Positions 36,203 through 44,522 of a DNA stretch of 64,000 nt are shown one piece after another. This DNA comes from Spirochaetota bacterium (GTDB lineage: Bacteria; Spirochaetota; Spirochaetia; Sphaerochaetales; Sphaerochaetaceae). The stretch spans positions 37,108-101,107 of the forward strand of contig JAEXDQ010000037.1 of NCBI GenBank assembly GCA_023401595.1, read 5' to 3'. Numbering within the stretch: the first letter of the stretch is position 1; each line of letters starts with the position of its first letter. The notes under the pieces are model-generated. The model searched no databases, was not told the origin of the DNA, and saw only the letters and a program-made list of their open reading frames with translations. A program made the position numbers and the translations under genes.

Positions 36203-36589
36203 TTATTTCGTCACTCTCGCCACATAGCTTCTTCCATCCCATCCCTGATAGATGATGATGGAATCGGTATGATGAACCTGTTCATCCGTCTTCTGATAGT
36301 GGATGAAGATATTCCCGTCACATCCTGCGCGCCAACGGCCTCCGCCATGAGTGAAATACTCGAATGCAGGTACTTCGCGATGGGGTTCCCTTTCGTCCTT
36401 ATCCTGGATGACCAGATGTTCGTCGATATAATAGGCGGCGAACTCCTCCCCTTTCCAATTGCAGAATTCGAGCCGATCGACCCTATGTTCATTCTGCCTG
36501 GAGGGATAGTCCTGACGAATGAATTCCAAGTCCCTCCTGATTGATGATGGATTCAACTTGTCAGCGCATTGATTCATTATGTCGTTCAT
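36203..36589 (-). CDS. Hypothetical small protein of the DUF2589 operon
   Basis: 128 residues with AAGGAG 6 bp before the ATG. Soluble, rich in aromatic and charged residues, with a strand-rich middle (LEFCNWKGEEFAAYYI, GNIFIHYQKT, SIIIYQGWDG). No family recognised. Only 10 bp from the papain-like gene and 16 bp from the gene before it, so it is firmly inside the operon. Confidence 0.7.
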   Translation of the reverse strand: MNDIMNQCADKLNPSSIRRDLEFIRQDYPSRQNEHRVDRLEFCNWKGEEFAAYYIDEHLVIQDKDEREPHREVPAFEYFTHGGGRWRAGCDGNIFIHYQKTDEQVHHTDSIIIYQGWDGRSYVARVTK

Positions 36590-36605
36590 GAGATTCTCCT
36601 TGGAA

Positions 36606-37244
36606 TCAGAATTCCGTGACTACTAGAGACTGCGTCCGATGTCCTTCCAGATATTCAGTCAGAGCTACATCAAACGTCTCAGCTCCATTGTCCACAGCCT
36701 GTCTGGCTCCTCTCGCAGGATCGAACATCCACCAGCAAGTATCACTGAGTTTGTTCGCATCCCCAGAAACACAGACAATCGTATGGCCTGTTGAAACCCC
36801 ATTGCTCATGAAACCAAAGCAGAGCAATGCACAATGCATTCTGTTAATGATACTGCACACTTCCGCGATTCCAGTATTCAACTGTGCCCTTCCATAGGAA
36901 GTACAGGCAATCAGAGGCACGGTATTATTACTGATGCTACCCATAGCTTCAGTAATCAAGGTAAGGGAAGTTTTCGTGGTATTCATGCTGTCATACTGGT
37001 ATGTATCTTGTACAGTGGCCACCAACTGCAATCGTGCATCGCTGGCCAATAGATCCGTGTGCATGGTGTTCCAAATTTGTACGACATCTTTCATCGGAGA
37101 CAGCTGATATCGCTTGATGAATTCCAATGAAAGCGCAAAACACATGCCGTTTGCAATTGACGTAACAGTCCTGTATCCGGCTGAGCGTCTAAGCAATGCA
37201 ACATGATCATGGATTGTTCCTCGATCCGTATAGTATTTCGCCAT
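36606..37244 (-). CDS. C58/YopT-like cysteine-peptidase-like protein
   Basis: 212 residues. Cys35 in ANGMCFALSLEFI, His154 in STGHTIVCVSG and Asp175 in WWMFDPARGARQAV match the Cys-His-Asp layout of YopT/AvrPphB (C58) proteases, including the aromatic-FDP signature after the His. No signal peptide. It is the second protease-like protein of the operon, of a different type from the one at 35353. C58 enzymes are often effectors that cut host or partner proteins. Assignment rests on these motifs. Confidence 0.55.
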   Translation of the reverse strand: MAKYYTDRGTIHDHVALLRRSAGYRTVTSIANGMCFALSLEFIKRYQLSPMKDVVQIWNTMHTDLLASDARLQLVATVQDTYQYDSMNTTKTSLTLITEAMGSISNNTVPLIACTSYGRAQLNTGIAEVCSIINRMHCALLCFGFMSNGVSTGHTIVCVSGDANKLSDTCWWMFDPARGARQAVDNGAETFDVALTEYLEGHRTQSLVVTEF

Positions 37245-37253
37245 TTTATATTC

Positions 37254-37985
37254 CTACCTATTCTGTAATTGTGATTGACTCAACGAGTCGATTTTAACCT
37301 TGCAGGGATTCACCGAGACATCGAGCCTGAGCATCGTGGTACTCGGTCTAGGCATGACTATCAACATGGAAGCACCGACCGGAGCGGCTGCCGCAGGCTC
37401 ATTCATACCCGGACTCCGGCATACCAGCACATCGATCATCTGCTGATTCTTGTTGTAGAATTGTAACAATTGCTTCGCCTCGTTCGGATTTTCGTCACAG
37501 AAGCCAATCGTGAACCTCGTACCAACGGGCACACCGCCATATAGCTGTTTCTGAAGCTCTGTCGCTGGCATTCCAACATCCAGTACAAAACAGGTCACGG
37601 GAACCCTGTCCACAGAAAAGGAAATAGTCTTGGATTGGCGCAGACTGCCGTTGTACACCATGCCGAGATGACTGTCGGACGTGACCACCATCGTCAGATA
37701 CGGATTTGCCTTAAGCAGAGCCGTCATACGAGACGAATCGGTATCCTTGGCGAAATATCCCGCGTCCACCACAATCGGTTTCGTAGACTGCCTCTTCGCC
37801 CATGCATCAACTACATGAGGCTCGGTGAGCTTTACCGCCCCCCTGTTATCTCCCGTCAGCGTGGTATCATCTGCAGGCATGTTGGTCAGATACACAGAAG
37901 CCGCAGGGAGTGTCGATACGCCGACTGCCGCCAGCAGGAACAGAGCAATACACAAGGTGTACAGCCTCACTCTTTTTGTTTTCAT
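37254..37985 (-). CDS. Secreted or membrane-anchored protein of the DUF2589 operon
   Basis: 243 residues from the ATG at 37985 (AAGGAG upstream). The N-terminus MKTKRVRLYTLCIALFLLAA is a signal peptide or anchor. The rest has beta-rich stretches (PIVVDAGYF, LTMVVTSDSHL, GTRFTIGFCDE, SMLIVMPRPST). Family not recognised. It is the only member of the operon with an export signal, so the system seems to have a periplasmic or envelope part. Confidence 0.7.
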   Translation of the reverse strand: MKTKRVRLYTLCIALFLLAAVGVSTLPAASVYLTNMPADDTTLTGDNRGAVKLTEPHVVDAWAKRQSTKPIVVDAGYFAKDTDSSRMTALLKANPYLTMVVTSDSHLGMVYNGSLRQSKTISFSVDRVPVTCFVLDVGMPATELQKQLYGGVPVGTRFTIGFCDENPNEAKQLLQFYNKNQQMIDVLVCRSPGMNEPAAAAPVGASMLIVMPRPSTTMLRLDVSVNPCKVKIDSLSQSQLQNR

Positions 37986-38141
37986 AACGTTGCTCCTTGT
38001 TCTGTTGATATACGTGAAAAAGTCTGAGAGAAGGCCGTCGGCGGGCCGCCTACCGGCAAACCCGCCGACGACACAAGAAACATGGAATCCGGCATTTTTC
38101 CGATGGGCGAATAACATGGGCGCCCCCGGAAAAACCTGAGG

Positions 38142-38720
38142 CTACTGGCGAGAAAGCGGTCTGGGAGCCACGGAAGCAGCCAGGATATCCAGCAACCGAC
38201 TCATCGCCTCGGTCGGTTCCTGTCGTTTGGCCGACACATGAATCTGGTACTTCGCGCTTTGGTTCGTTTCCCTGGTCTGGGCCGCGCTACTGGAGACCTT
38301 TCCGGAAACCGCCACTCGGGACGGCTCCGATGTGGAACTTCCGGAAGAATCTTCAGATAGCCGTACCTCGGTTTTTTCTTGGAGGCTTTCGGACGCGGTC
38401 ACTTCCATCTGGAAGTCAATCACGACCTCCTCCACCGCCAGTGATGGAATCGGAGCAAGCGCAAGCAACGGAGCCTGTACGCTGAGTTCATTCATGACGA
38501 TACCATCAGAAGTTTCTACAGGCTGCTTGACTGAAAACTCCAGCATCCGGGCTTTCCGTGAAGAACCTTCGTCCACCCCGAGCCTCAGCATATAGTCGAC
38601 TGTCGCTTGCGACAGATTCCTCTGCGCCTCCGCGGCCGCCTCAAGCGGAGCGGAGATCAACGCAGCCATCGGCACTCCTTGCAACGCCTGCTGCACGGGT
38701 GTGGCCGGTCTGTCATCCAT
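38142..38720 (-). CDS. DUF2589-family protein C
   Basis: 192 residues, GGAGG 6 bp before the ATG. DUF2589 pattern: an N-terminal helix (ALISAPLEAAAEAQRNLSQA), two beta segments (VVIDFQMEVTA; LSVQAPLLALAPIPSLAVEE), a Ser-rich low-complexity linker, and the C-terminal block AKYQIHVSAKRQEPTEAMSR ending in LLDILAASV. A paralogue of the gene just upstream (38773) and of 39629. DUF2589 function is not known. Confidence 0.8.
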   Translation of the reverse strand: MDDRPATPVQQALQGVPMAALISAPLEAAAEAQRNLSQATVDYMLRLGVDEGSSRKARMLEFSVKQPVETSDGIVMNELSVQAPLLALAPIPSLAVEEVVIDFQMEVTASESLQEKTEVRLSEDSSGSSTSEPSRVAVSGKVSSSAAQTRETNQSAKYQIHVSAKRQEPTEAMSRLLDILAASVAPRPLSRQ

Positions 38721-38772
38721 ATATTACCTCCTAGACATTAAGAACGCCTTCCGCCGAAACCCCACGCCGCAA

Positions 38773-39342
38773 TCATGCCGCGGGGCTCACCGCAATCTGC
38801 ACGGGCTCTGTACAAGAGGCCAGAAGATCCATCAGCTTGCCCATGCATTCAGTCTGGGGTTGTTGCTTCGCTTCGACATGCACCTGGTACTTGGCCGTCT
38901 GATTGGTGGAACGGGTGTTCTCCTTGCTCGTGGAGACCTTGCCCGATACGGAATACTTCTGCCCGAAGAACCCGCCAGAAGCGCTTGCGGAGACCTCCGC
39001 GTTGGTATTCGACTTGGAGCTGGTAGCCGTGGAGACTTCCATCTGGAAATCGATGGTCACGGTATCGACCAGCAACGCCGGCATAGGAAGCAGACCGAGC
39101 AACGGAGCCTGCATGGAAACCTCGGTCGTCGAAATTTCATCACCTACCGCGATAGGTCGTTTGATGTTGAATTCCAACATCCGGGCCTTCGCGGCATTTT
39201 CCGGATCAAAACCGACCGTGTTGATATAGCCGATCATGACATCGGCCAGATCCTTCTGTGCGCTGACGACGGCGATCAACGGTCCGCCGATCAACTCACC
39301 CATGGGCAGTCCGCCCATCATGTTCGCAATTTCTCCTGCCAT
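38773..39342 (-). CDS. DUF2589-family protein B
   Basis: 189 residues from the ATG at 39342 (GGAGGG 6 bp upstream; an ATG two codons earlier is too close to it). Same layout as its neighbour: ELIGGPLIAVVSAQKDLADV, APLLGLLPMPALLVDTVTID, FQMEVSTATSSK, and AKYQVHVEAKQQPQTECMGK followed by LMDLLASC. Soluble and strand-rich; such proteins may assemble into larger particles, which is only a guess. 52 bp before copy C. Confidence 0.85.
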   Translation of the reverse strand: MAGEIANMMGGLPMGELIGGPLIAVVSAQKDLADVMIGYINTVGFDPENAAKARMLEFNIKRPIAVGDEISTTEVSMQAPLLGLLPMPALLVDTVTIDFQMEVSTATSSKSNTNAEVSASASGGFFGQKYSVSGKVSTSKENTRSTNQTAKYQVHVEAKQQPQTECMGKLMDLLASCTEPVQIAVSPAA

Positions 39343-39348
39343 ATACAT

Positions 39349-39628
39349 CCCTCCTAGCTCTTTGTCAGCCTGCCATACGACAGGCCAAGATCATTTCACT
39401 TTGAAAGGATTCCACCCGTTCCTCTCCTACAATCCACAACTCCACGGATACCCTTACCTTACGGTTACGGATCGGAAGGTTCCACATGTTCCCATCAGCC
39501 CTCTACCCGGGATTTCCTGATATCCTCGTTTTTCTCCAGACTCATTCGGAACGACTTCTGCTTCCAGTAGCCTTGTTCAGAAGCGGCTGCATCAGACTAC
39601 ATGCGGAACCGTCCGGTCTTGTCCTCGC
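39349..39628. other. Gap inside the DUF2589 operon
   Basis: 280 bp between DUF2589 genes A and B without a convincing frame. This is the largest gap in the operon, so an internal promoter or a lost gene is possible. No terminator-like stem was seen. Confidence 0.4.
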
Positions 39629-40324
39629 CTATTCATTTTCCACCCCATTGGATCCATGCGTGTCAGAGTCGTCATCCTCCGTCCGTTCGGAAAATGGTTC
39701 ATTATCGAACACGAAAGTCGGCGGATCTCCCGAATCGCCCGACGAGGGGTGGACATCATAGGGAGCCACAAGCTTGTTGTACTCGTCGATAATGCGCGAC
39801 AGGCCCTCGGGTTGGTCCGCCGACAGGAACTTGATGCGGACGCCGATGACATTCCCCGCCCCCTCACCTCTAGGTACGGTAGAGGAAAATCCTATGTTGA
39901 AGGTTGCTGATCCCTCTTCATCAGAAGACGCACCGTCTAGTTTCGTAGTAGCGGCGTCTGAAGCATCTTCAGATTCAGAAGGCAGAGAGCCTCCATTTCC
40001 AGAAAGAATCTGCTTCAGCTCATCGAGATCCTTGACTGAGACTTCTTCAATCCTGGCCTTGAATTCCATTTCCAGCTCATCTATTTTCAACGAACTGTGG
40101 TTTGCCAAAGTCACCAACGGTATGTCGATATGCTTCGTTCCTCCAAGATGGAGGTCGACCGATTTCGGATCGCCGTCAGCATAGAAGAACCGGAGAAGGG
40201 ATTTCAGATGGTGGACTTCCAGCGTCCGCTGAGCCTCATTGACAGCATGCTGCATACCGCGAATCACCTGGGACAAGTCAACGCCCATTTTCAAGGGCTC
40301 TTTGTTCTTTCTGAATATGCCCAT
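39629..40324 (-). CDS. DUF2589-family protein A (first gene of the operon)
   Basis: 231 residues from the ATG at 40324, which has AAGGAG 8 bp upstream; a TTG two codons before is too close to it. Divergent DUF2589 member: VDLSQVIRGMQHAVNEAQRT at the N-terminus, IDIPLVTLANHSSLKIDELE in the middle, an acidic Ser-rich linker (SESEDASDAATTKLDGASSD), and a C-terminal GVRIKFLSADQPEGLSRIID block aligned with the ends of copies B and C. The C-terminus is acidic. It stands divergent to xre copy 3. Confidence 0.75.
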   Translation of the reverse strand: MGIFRKNKEPLKMGVDLSQVIRGMQHAVNEAQRTLEVHHLKSLLRFFYADGDPKSVDLHLGGTKHIDIPLVTLANHSSLKIDELEMEFKARIEEVSVKDLDELKQILSGNGGSLPSESEDASDAATTKLDGASSDEEGSATFNIGFSSTVPRGEGAGNVIGVRIKFLSADQPEGLSRIIDEYNKLVAPYDVHPSSGDSGDPPTFVFDNEPFSERTEDDDSDTHGSNGVENE

Positions 40325-40391
40325 GTCCAACGCTCCTTCTCACCACTCTTTCCATTAGATACCTGAAGCATAGTCCGCTATCCTGTTGGCA

Positions 40392-40443
40392 ACACCAACA
40401 GGGATGAAAAAAACGGTCACGTTTCTTTCGTCCCTGTTGGTGT
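40392..40443. repeat. 23-bp imperfect inverted repeat in the operon leader
   Basis: Left arm 40392-40414 begins ACACCAACAGGG; right arm 40421-40443 ends CCCTGTTGGTGT; 21 of 23 bases pair around a 6-base loop (ggtcac). A further CCTGTTGG at 40383-40390 can pair with the left arm instead. It lies about 70 bp before the DUF2589-A start and could act as attenuator or protein-binding site. Confidence 0.8.
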
Positions 40444-40509
40444 CAAGAATTTTTTTAGAAACTTCCCTGTTCATAAACGATGGCAAAATTGCCAATATTA
40501 CATTTTTTG

Positions 40510-40563
40510 TTTTCATATGAAAATTATTTTCCAAATACAATCAATAAATTTTCAAATAGAAAA
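40510..40563. promoter_or_regulatory. Twin operator of xre copy 3
   Basis: TTTTCATATGAAAA (40510-40523) is identical to the perfect palindrome of copy 2. TTTTCAAATAGAAAA (40549-40563) is the second site, centre 39.5 bp away. The region lies between xre copy 3 (plus) and the DUF2589 operon (minus), so it could control both. Confidence 0.8.
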
Positions 40564-40593
40564 TCGCGCCAAAAATGTAAGTAATATAATAAC

Positions 40594-40962
40594 GTGATAG
40601 ACTTCTGGAAACATACATTGCAAGCAATGGATTCACAGAGAATCCATATGGCCGAAATCTCCCGGGCAACCGACATACCTTGTTCGACCATATCCAACTG
40701 GATCCGGTACGACAGGCATCCGCCGGTAGACCTTGCTGCACGAATCGCCAACATCCTGGGGGTGTCGATGGAATGGATGTTGACCGGCGTCGAACCTTAT
40801 GAAGATTATGACGAAGACACCGACTCTGAACGAATCGTACATCTGTTCGGCGTCATCCGGCAATTGAACGAAACCCAGCTCGATCTCATGGAACCAGTCC
40901 TCGACTACATGGTGAACAAGGACAGGCTCCAACAGAAGCCACCGCTGAAAAAGAAACGTTGA
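40594..40962 (+). CDS. Small Xre-family regulator, copy 3 (divergent to the DUF2589 operon)
   Basis: 122 residues from the GTG at 40594: IDFWKHTLQAMDSQRIHMAE, ISRATDIPCSTISNWIRYDR, ANILGVSMEWMLTGVEPYED, tail LQQKPPLKKKR. Nearly the same as copy 2 through the first 90 residues. No Shine-Dalgarno; a TAATAT -10-like element ends 6 bp before the GTG, the same spacing as in copy 2. The 40325-40593 leader between it and the divergent operon holds the operators and the long inverted repeat. Confidence 0.88.
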   Translation: MIDFWKHTLQAMDSQRIHMAEISRATDIPCSTISNWIRYDRHPPVDLAARIANILGVSMEWMLTGVEPYEDYDEDTDSERIVHLFGVIRQLNETQLDLMEPVLDYMVNKDRLQQKPPLKKKR

Positions 40963-41088
40963 CAGTAGGCGTTTCAGGATCACCAAGGTTCAACGGAGCA
41001 ACCTATGCGCCACTTTCATTTTCGGAATACAACCTACAGCAACTTGAAGGCGACGGGCTTATCAGCGACAGTCTTCGTTGACAAGCTT

Positions 41089-41607
41089 TTATGCGAACAG
41101 CCAGTATAACACCCCTTGTTTTTGAGCGACGAAACCAACCTCGGCGGCTCCAAGTTTTCCGATGTTCACCCTGAAACCCCTTCTCAGAAGTTCAAAGTAC
41201 ACGATAGCCTCAACGGAAAATCCAAGATCATATTTTTCCCTTGGAAGGATGTGGTTTCTCAGCCCCAGATCGACCAAATACATCTTTTTGTTTGATTTCA
41301 GAAGCTGCTTTCCTACAATGTCACAGCGCTCCACAGGGTAAAATATGAAGGACTCCGTCAAGGCATCGACATAATCATCAACAGTGTTCGGTGACACCTT
41401 CCTTCCGGATGAAGTCAGATAGTCCGTGATGCCTTTTATCGAGACCGGGCTACCGATCACACTGGTCAGATATCTTGCAATCGTCTTGAGAAGCGCGATG
41501 TCCGTAACTTTCCGCCGTCCGCCATCCTTTTCCTTTCTTGCGGACCTGTCCTCGATATCCTTGACAATCACGGTGCTGTAGATGCCCTCAAGATTGACAT
41601 TCTGCAA
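41089..41607 (-). pseudogene. DUF4143 ATPase remnant (C-terminal part)
   Basis: 172 residues matching the second half of DUF4143 proteins: LEGIYSTVIVKDIEDR, SPVSIKGITDYLTSSGRKVS, SFIFYPVERCDIVGKQLLKS, NHILPREKYDLGFSVEAIVY. The Walker-A half is missing and the end (GVLYWLFA) departs from the usual tail. Compared with the intact gene at 44920 it has lost both ends. Not expected to work. Confidence 0.75.
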
Positions 41608-41661
41608 AAAAATATGTCCCGGACATCGTTTGTTGACAGCGTTTAAGCGGTATGTTATATT

Positions 41662-41698
41662 TTACTCGATAATATCCGAGTCGGTTAAAAGCGAGTAA
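41662..41698. promoter_or_regulatory. ACTCG/CGAGT repeats before the ATPase gene
   Basis: TTACTCG (41662-41668), CGAGT (41677-41681) and CGAGTAA (41692-41698); the outer arms are perfect inverted repeats and the two CGAGT units are 15 bp apart. They end 3 bp before the start codon at 41702, so a bound protein would block translation initiation or transcription. Confidence 0.45.
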
Positions 41699-41701
41699 TA
41701 A

Positions 41702-43090
41702 ATGAAATTCATTGGACGAACACAGCAAATAAAAAGCCTATCCTCTATGATCGACTCTGACAGCCAAACATTCACCTTGATTTTCGGGAGACGCAGGGTC
41801 GGAAAAAGCGAGTTGATAAAGCATTGCCTAAAGAACGTCCCTATCAAAAGCATCTATTATGAATGCAAGCAGACATCAGAGAAGAGCAACACCGAAAGCC
41901 TAAGTTCAATCGTATCAGAAAGCCTTGGGTTACCAAAATTGGGTTTTGACGGCATGGAGGAGTTGCTCATTTTTCTTTTCAAGCAGGCTGAAAAACAGAA
42001 GCTGATTCTTGTGTTCGATGAATATCCATATCTGAGAGAGACTGTAAAAGGTTTGGACAGCATCTTCCAGAGCTTGTTGGATTCACACAAGGGGTCTTCA
42101 AGGATGAAGCTCATTCTCTGTGGTAGCTACGTGGATACCATGAAAGGTCTTCTTGAGGAAAGAAATCCCCTGTATGGTCGAACCGATCTTACAATAGACC
42201 TCAAGCAGATGGACTATTATGAATCCTCATTGTTTTACCCGGCTTTTCCGAATGAAGACAAGGTGCGGCTCTACTCCGTTTTCGGAGGAATTCCTTATTA
42301 CAACACATTAATCGATTCAAACAAAACCGTACGGCAGAACATCATTGACCTGATAGCTTCTCCAAACGCAAGGCTGGAAAATGAAGTGCCAATGTACTTG
42401 AAATCAGAGATATCAAAAATGTACAACGCCAATGAGGTTTTCTCAGCCCTTGCCAAAGGCTTCAGCAGATTCAGCGATATCCTCTCACAGTCACATGTGA
42501 CCAGTTCCCCCACACTGGCTGATGTGCTTGAAAAGCTCATAAAAATGGAGGTGGTGAAAAAAAGAGTCCCCATCAACGATGAACAGAATAAGAAAAAAGC
42601 CAGCTATCATATTTGTGACAATCTCAGCATGTTTTATTACAAGTACATCTTTAGTCACAGTTCCCAAATGAGCATCATGGCCCCAGAGGCCTTTTTCGAT
42701 CGCTTTATCCAAAAGGACTTCGATGAGAATCATGTCCCAAAAATGTTCGAGACTATATGTGAACAATATTTAATCCGAAGGAACAAGTCCGGCAATACGG
42801 AAGAGCCTTTCTTCAAGATTGGCAAGTATTACTATGACAATCCCAAAGAACACACCAATGGGGAATTCGACATCGTCACTGAGGATGATAATGGATACAT
42901 ATTCTATGAGGCTAAATTCCACAATGAACCAATCGAAGAATCAACAATCAGGAAGGAAATTCTACAAGTCCAGAAAACAGGCTTGACCTGCTACAAATAT
43001 GGTTTTTTCTCCAGAACGGGCTTCCATACAATTCAAAAAGGACAGAAGAATGACCTAATCCTTATCTCGCTTGATGACATGTTTGGATAG
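41702..43090 (+). CDS. DUF234-type ATP-binding protein
   Basis: 462 residues. Starts with MKFIGRTQQIKSL and Walker A FGRRRVGKSELI (about 30-41); Walker B LVFDEYPYL near 104. C-terminal PD-(D/E)XK-like region (GEFDIVTEDDNGYIFYEAKF, near 385-405). Family of archaeal/bacterial ATPases of unknown role, related to the DUF4143 proteins here. Low GC like the flanking genes. No Shine-Dalgarno is visible before the ATG. Confidence 0.85.
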   Translation: MKFIGRTQQIKSLSSMIDSDSQTFTLIFGRRRVGKSELIKHCLKNVPIKSIYYECKQTSEKSNTESLSSIVSESLGLPKLGFDGMEELLIFLFKQAEKQKLILVFDEYPYLRETVKGLDSIFQSLLDSHKGSSRMKLILCGSYVDTMKGLLEERNPLYGRTDLTIDLKQMDYYESSLFYPAFPNEDKVRLYSVFGGIPYYNTLIDSNKTVRQNIIDLIASPNARLENEVPMYLKSEISKMYNANEVFSALAKGFSRFSDILSQSHVTSSPTLADVLEKLIKMEVVKKRVPINDEQNKKKASYHICDNLSMFYYKYIFSHSSQMSIMAPEAFFDRFIQKDFDENHVPKMFETICEQYLIRRNKSGNTEEPFFKIGKYYYDNPKEHTNGEFDIVTEDDNGYIFYEAKFHNEPIEESTIRKEILQVQKTGLTCYKYGFFSRTGFHTIQKGQKNDLILISLDDMFG

Positions 43091-43331
43091 GCAGCCGAAG
43101 TTCGATCGATGACGAGAGTTTTAAATTGCTCGGCCAATTTGAAAATATTGTCCCATCATGAAACTGAAAGCGTTATAGTAGTCATAGTTACAGTACTTGT
43201 GGAGACGTCGTTTATTCCAACACGCAAGAAAAGTGAGGGTAATTTACACCATATACCTTTTTTCCGCATACTTGATGGCATTGTCTATGAACAACCTTCC
43301 GTTTCGCCAGGAAATAAAACCTGTAGTCGCC

Positions 43332-44522
43332 CTAGCGCTTGAGAGATGCTTGGCGGGGTTGGGAATCAGCGACTATTCTTTCGAGCAACGACAACAGATT
43401 CCGGGAAACCTCTCGCCTCAGCTGCTCAATCGCTTTGGGAAAACGAACAATCATGTCATCCATAATCATGTCAATGAGCCGTTTGGGCGCTGATGCTTCG
43501 AAGCTGGACCTTGAAATTCTTGAAAGCTCCTTGTCGTTTCCCAACCTCATGGCGAAGCTCCTGTCGAAGCGGGCATCTATCGAGGAACAAACGATATCAT
43601 AGAACGGAGCCAAGATGCGGCTCTGGAGGTTGGCGTCATACAGGAATGAAAAATTCTTTCCATGTGCGTCGCAATTGCCTATGAGGTAATTGAAGACCGT
43701 CATCATAAGAAATTGTCTCAAATCCGCTTCTGGATTTGAACTGTAGTCCTGGATGAGTCTGACCGCCATTTCTATGGTGGGTCCCCCGTTTTCCTCATAT
43801 TTATTCTCAGGCATAACGCCGAGGGCTTGGCAGAAATCCTCCTGATGGAGCCTGATGAGCGTCCCGTTCTCGACTACCCTATCGTAGCGCTTGATGAGCA
43901 AGGCTGCGATACCGCAAAAATCATGAATCACCATCTCAGAGGTATGAAGTGAGCACAGCGACGCCAACTTGGTGCAAAGGTATTCATTCTGGACGAATTC
44001 ATCCGAGGCCTTGATGATGGAACTGGTGGGCAAGCTTCCCGTGGCGAGGTAGAATCTTCCATCTTGATGAAAAACAGGGATCTTGTTCTCAGCCCCTGCA
44101 AGGGAAAGCTTTGTCTTGCGCCCGGAGTACAGCAAGGGAGTATGAGTCTTGTCCTGTACTCTCCTGGCGATTTCTTCCTCAGATATCTGGACATAGGAAC
44201 CTGGATTTTCCCGTCTTGGCTCATCGTCAGGGATGATGGACAGCGCCCCCGCGACATCCTCACCATAGTGGCTGAGAAGTTTCATCGTACTGGTGTAGGG
44301 AACATGGGCGAGGTCGGCGATACGGCGACGGATATATCCCTCTGGCAAAAGACCATCGAAAAACGGCAGGCATTGTCTCTCAGGATACTCCTTGTCGAGA
44401 TCCGGAAGGCTGATAGAGATGGGCTTTGCCGCATCCTTGGAATAAGAGAAAGCGATTCCTCTGCCGGAAGTAGTGAAAAGCGCCCCGATGTTCTTTTCGC
44501 CAAAGAAAACGTCAAGTTTCAT
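43332..44522 (-). CDS. hipA: HipA toxin kinase
   Basis: 396 residues with both HipA domains. N-terminal: VFFGEKNIGALF, PFFDGLLPEGYIRRRIA, HYGEDVAGALSI. C-terminal kinase: SLAGAENKIPVFHQDG, HDFCGIAALLIKRYDR, and catalytic NYLIGNCDAHGKNFSFLYD with APFYDIVCSS. In HipBA systems the kinase phosphorylates glutamyl-tRNA synthetase or other targets to halt growth. Coupled to hipB by a 4-bp ATGA overlap. All key residues are present. Confidence 0.93.
   Translation of the reverse strand: MKLDVFFGEKNIGALFTTSGRGIAFSYSKDAAKPISISLPDLDKEYPERQCLPFFDGLLPEGYIRRRIADLAHVPYTSTMKLLSHYGEDVAGALSIIPDDEPRRENPGSYVQISEEEIARRVQDKTHTPLLYSGRKTKLSLAGAENKIPVFHQDGRFYLATGSLPTSSIIKASDEFVQNEYLCTKLASLCSLHTSEMVIHDFCGIAALLIKRYDRVVENGTLIRLHQEDFCQALGVMPENKYEENGGPTIEMAVRLIQDYSSNPEADLRQFLMMTVFNYLIGNCDAHGKNFSFLYDANLQSRILAPFYDIVCSSIDARFDRSFAMRLGNDKELSRISRSSFEASAPKRLIDMIMDDMIVRFPKAIEQLRREVSRNLLSLLERIVADSQPRQASLKR

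Noticed and set aside
36606..37244. Papain-fold transglutaminase instead of C58 protease
   Set aside because: The aromatic-FDP motif after the His and the GMC context of the Cys fit C58 better; transglutaminase cannot be fully excluded without a structure.
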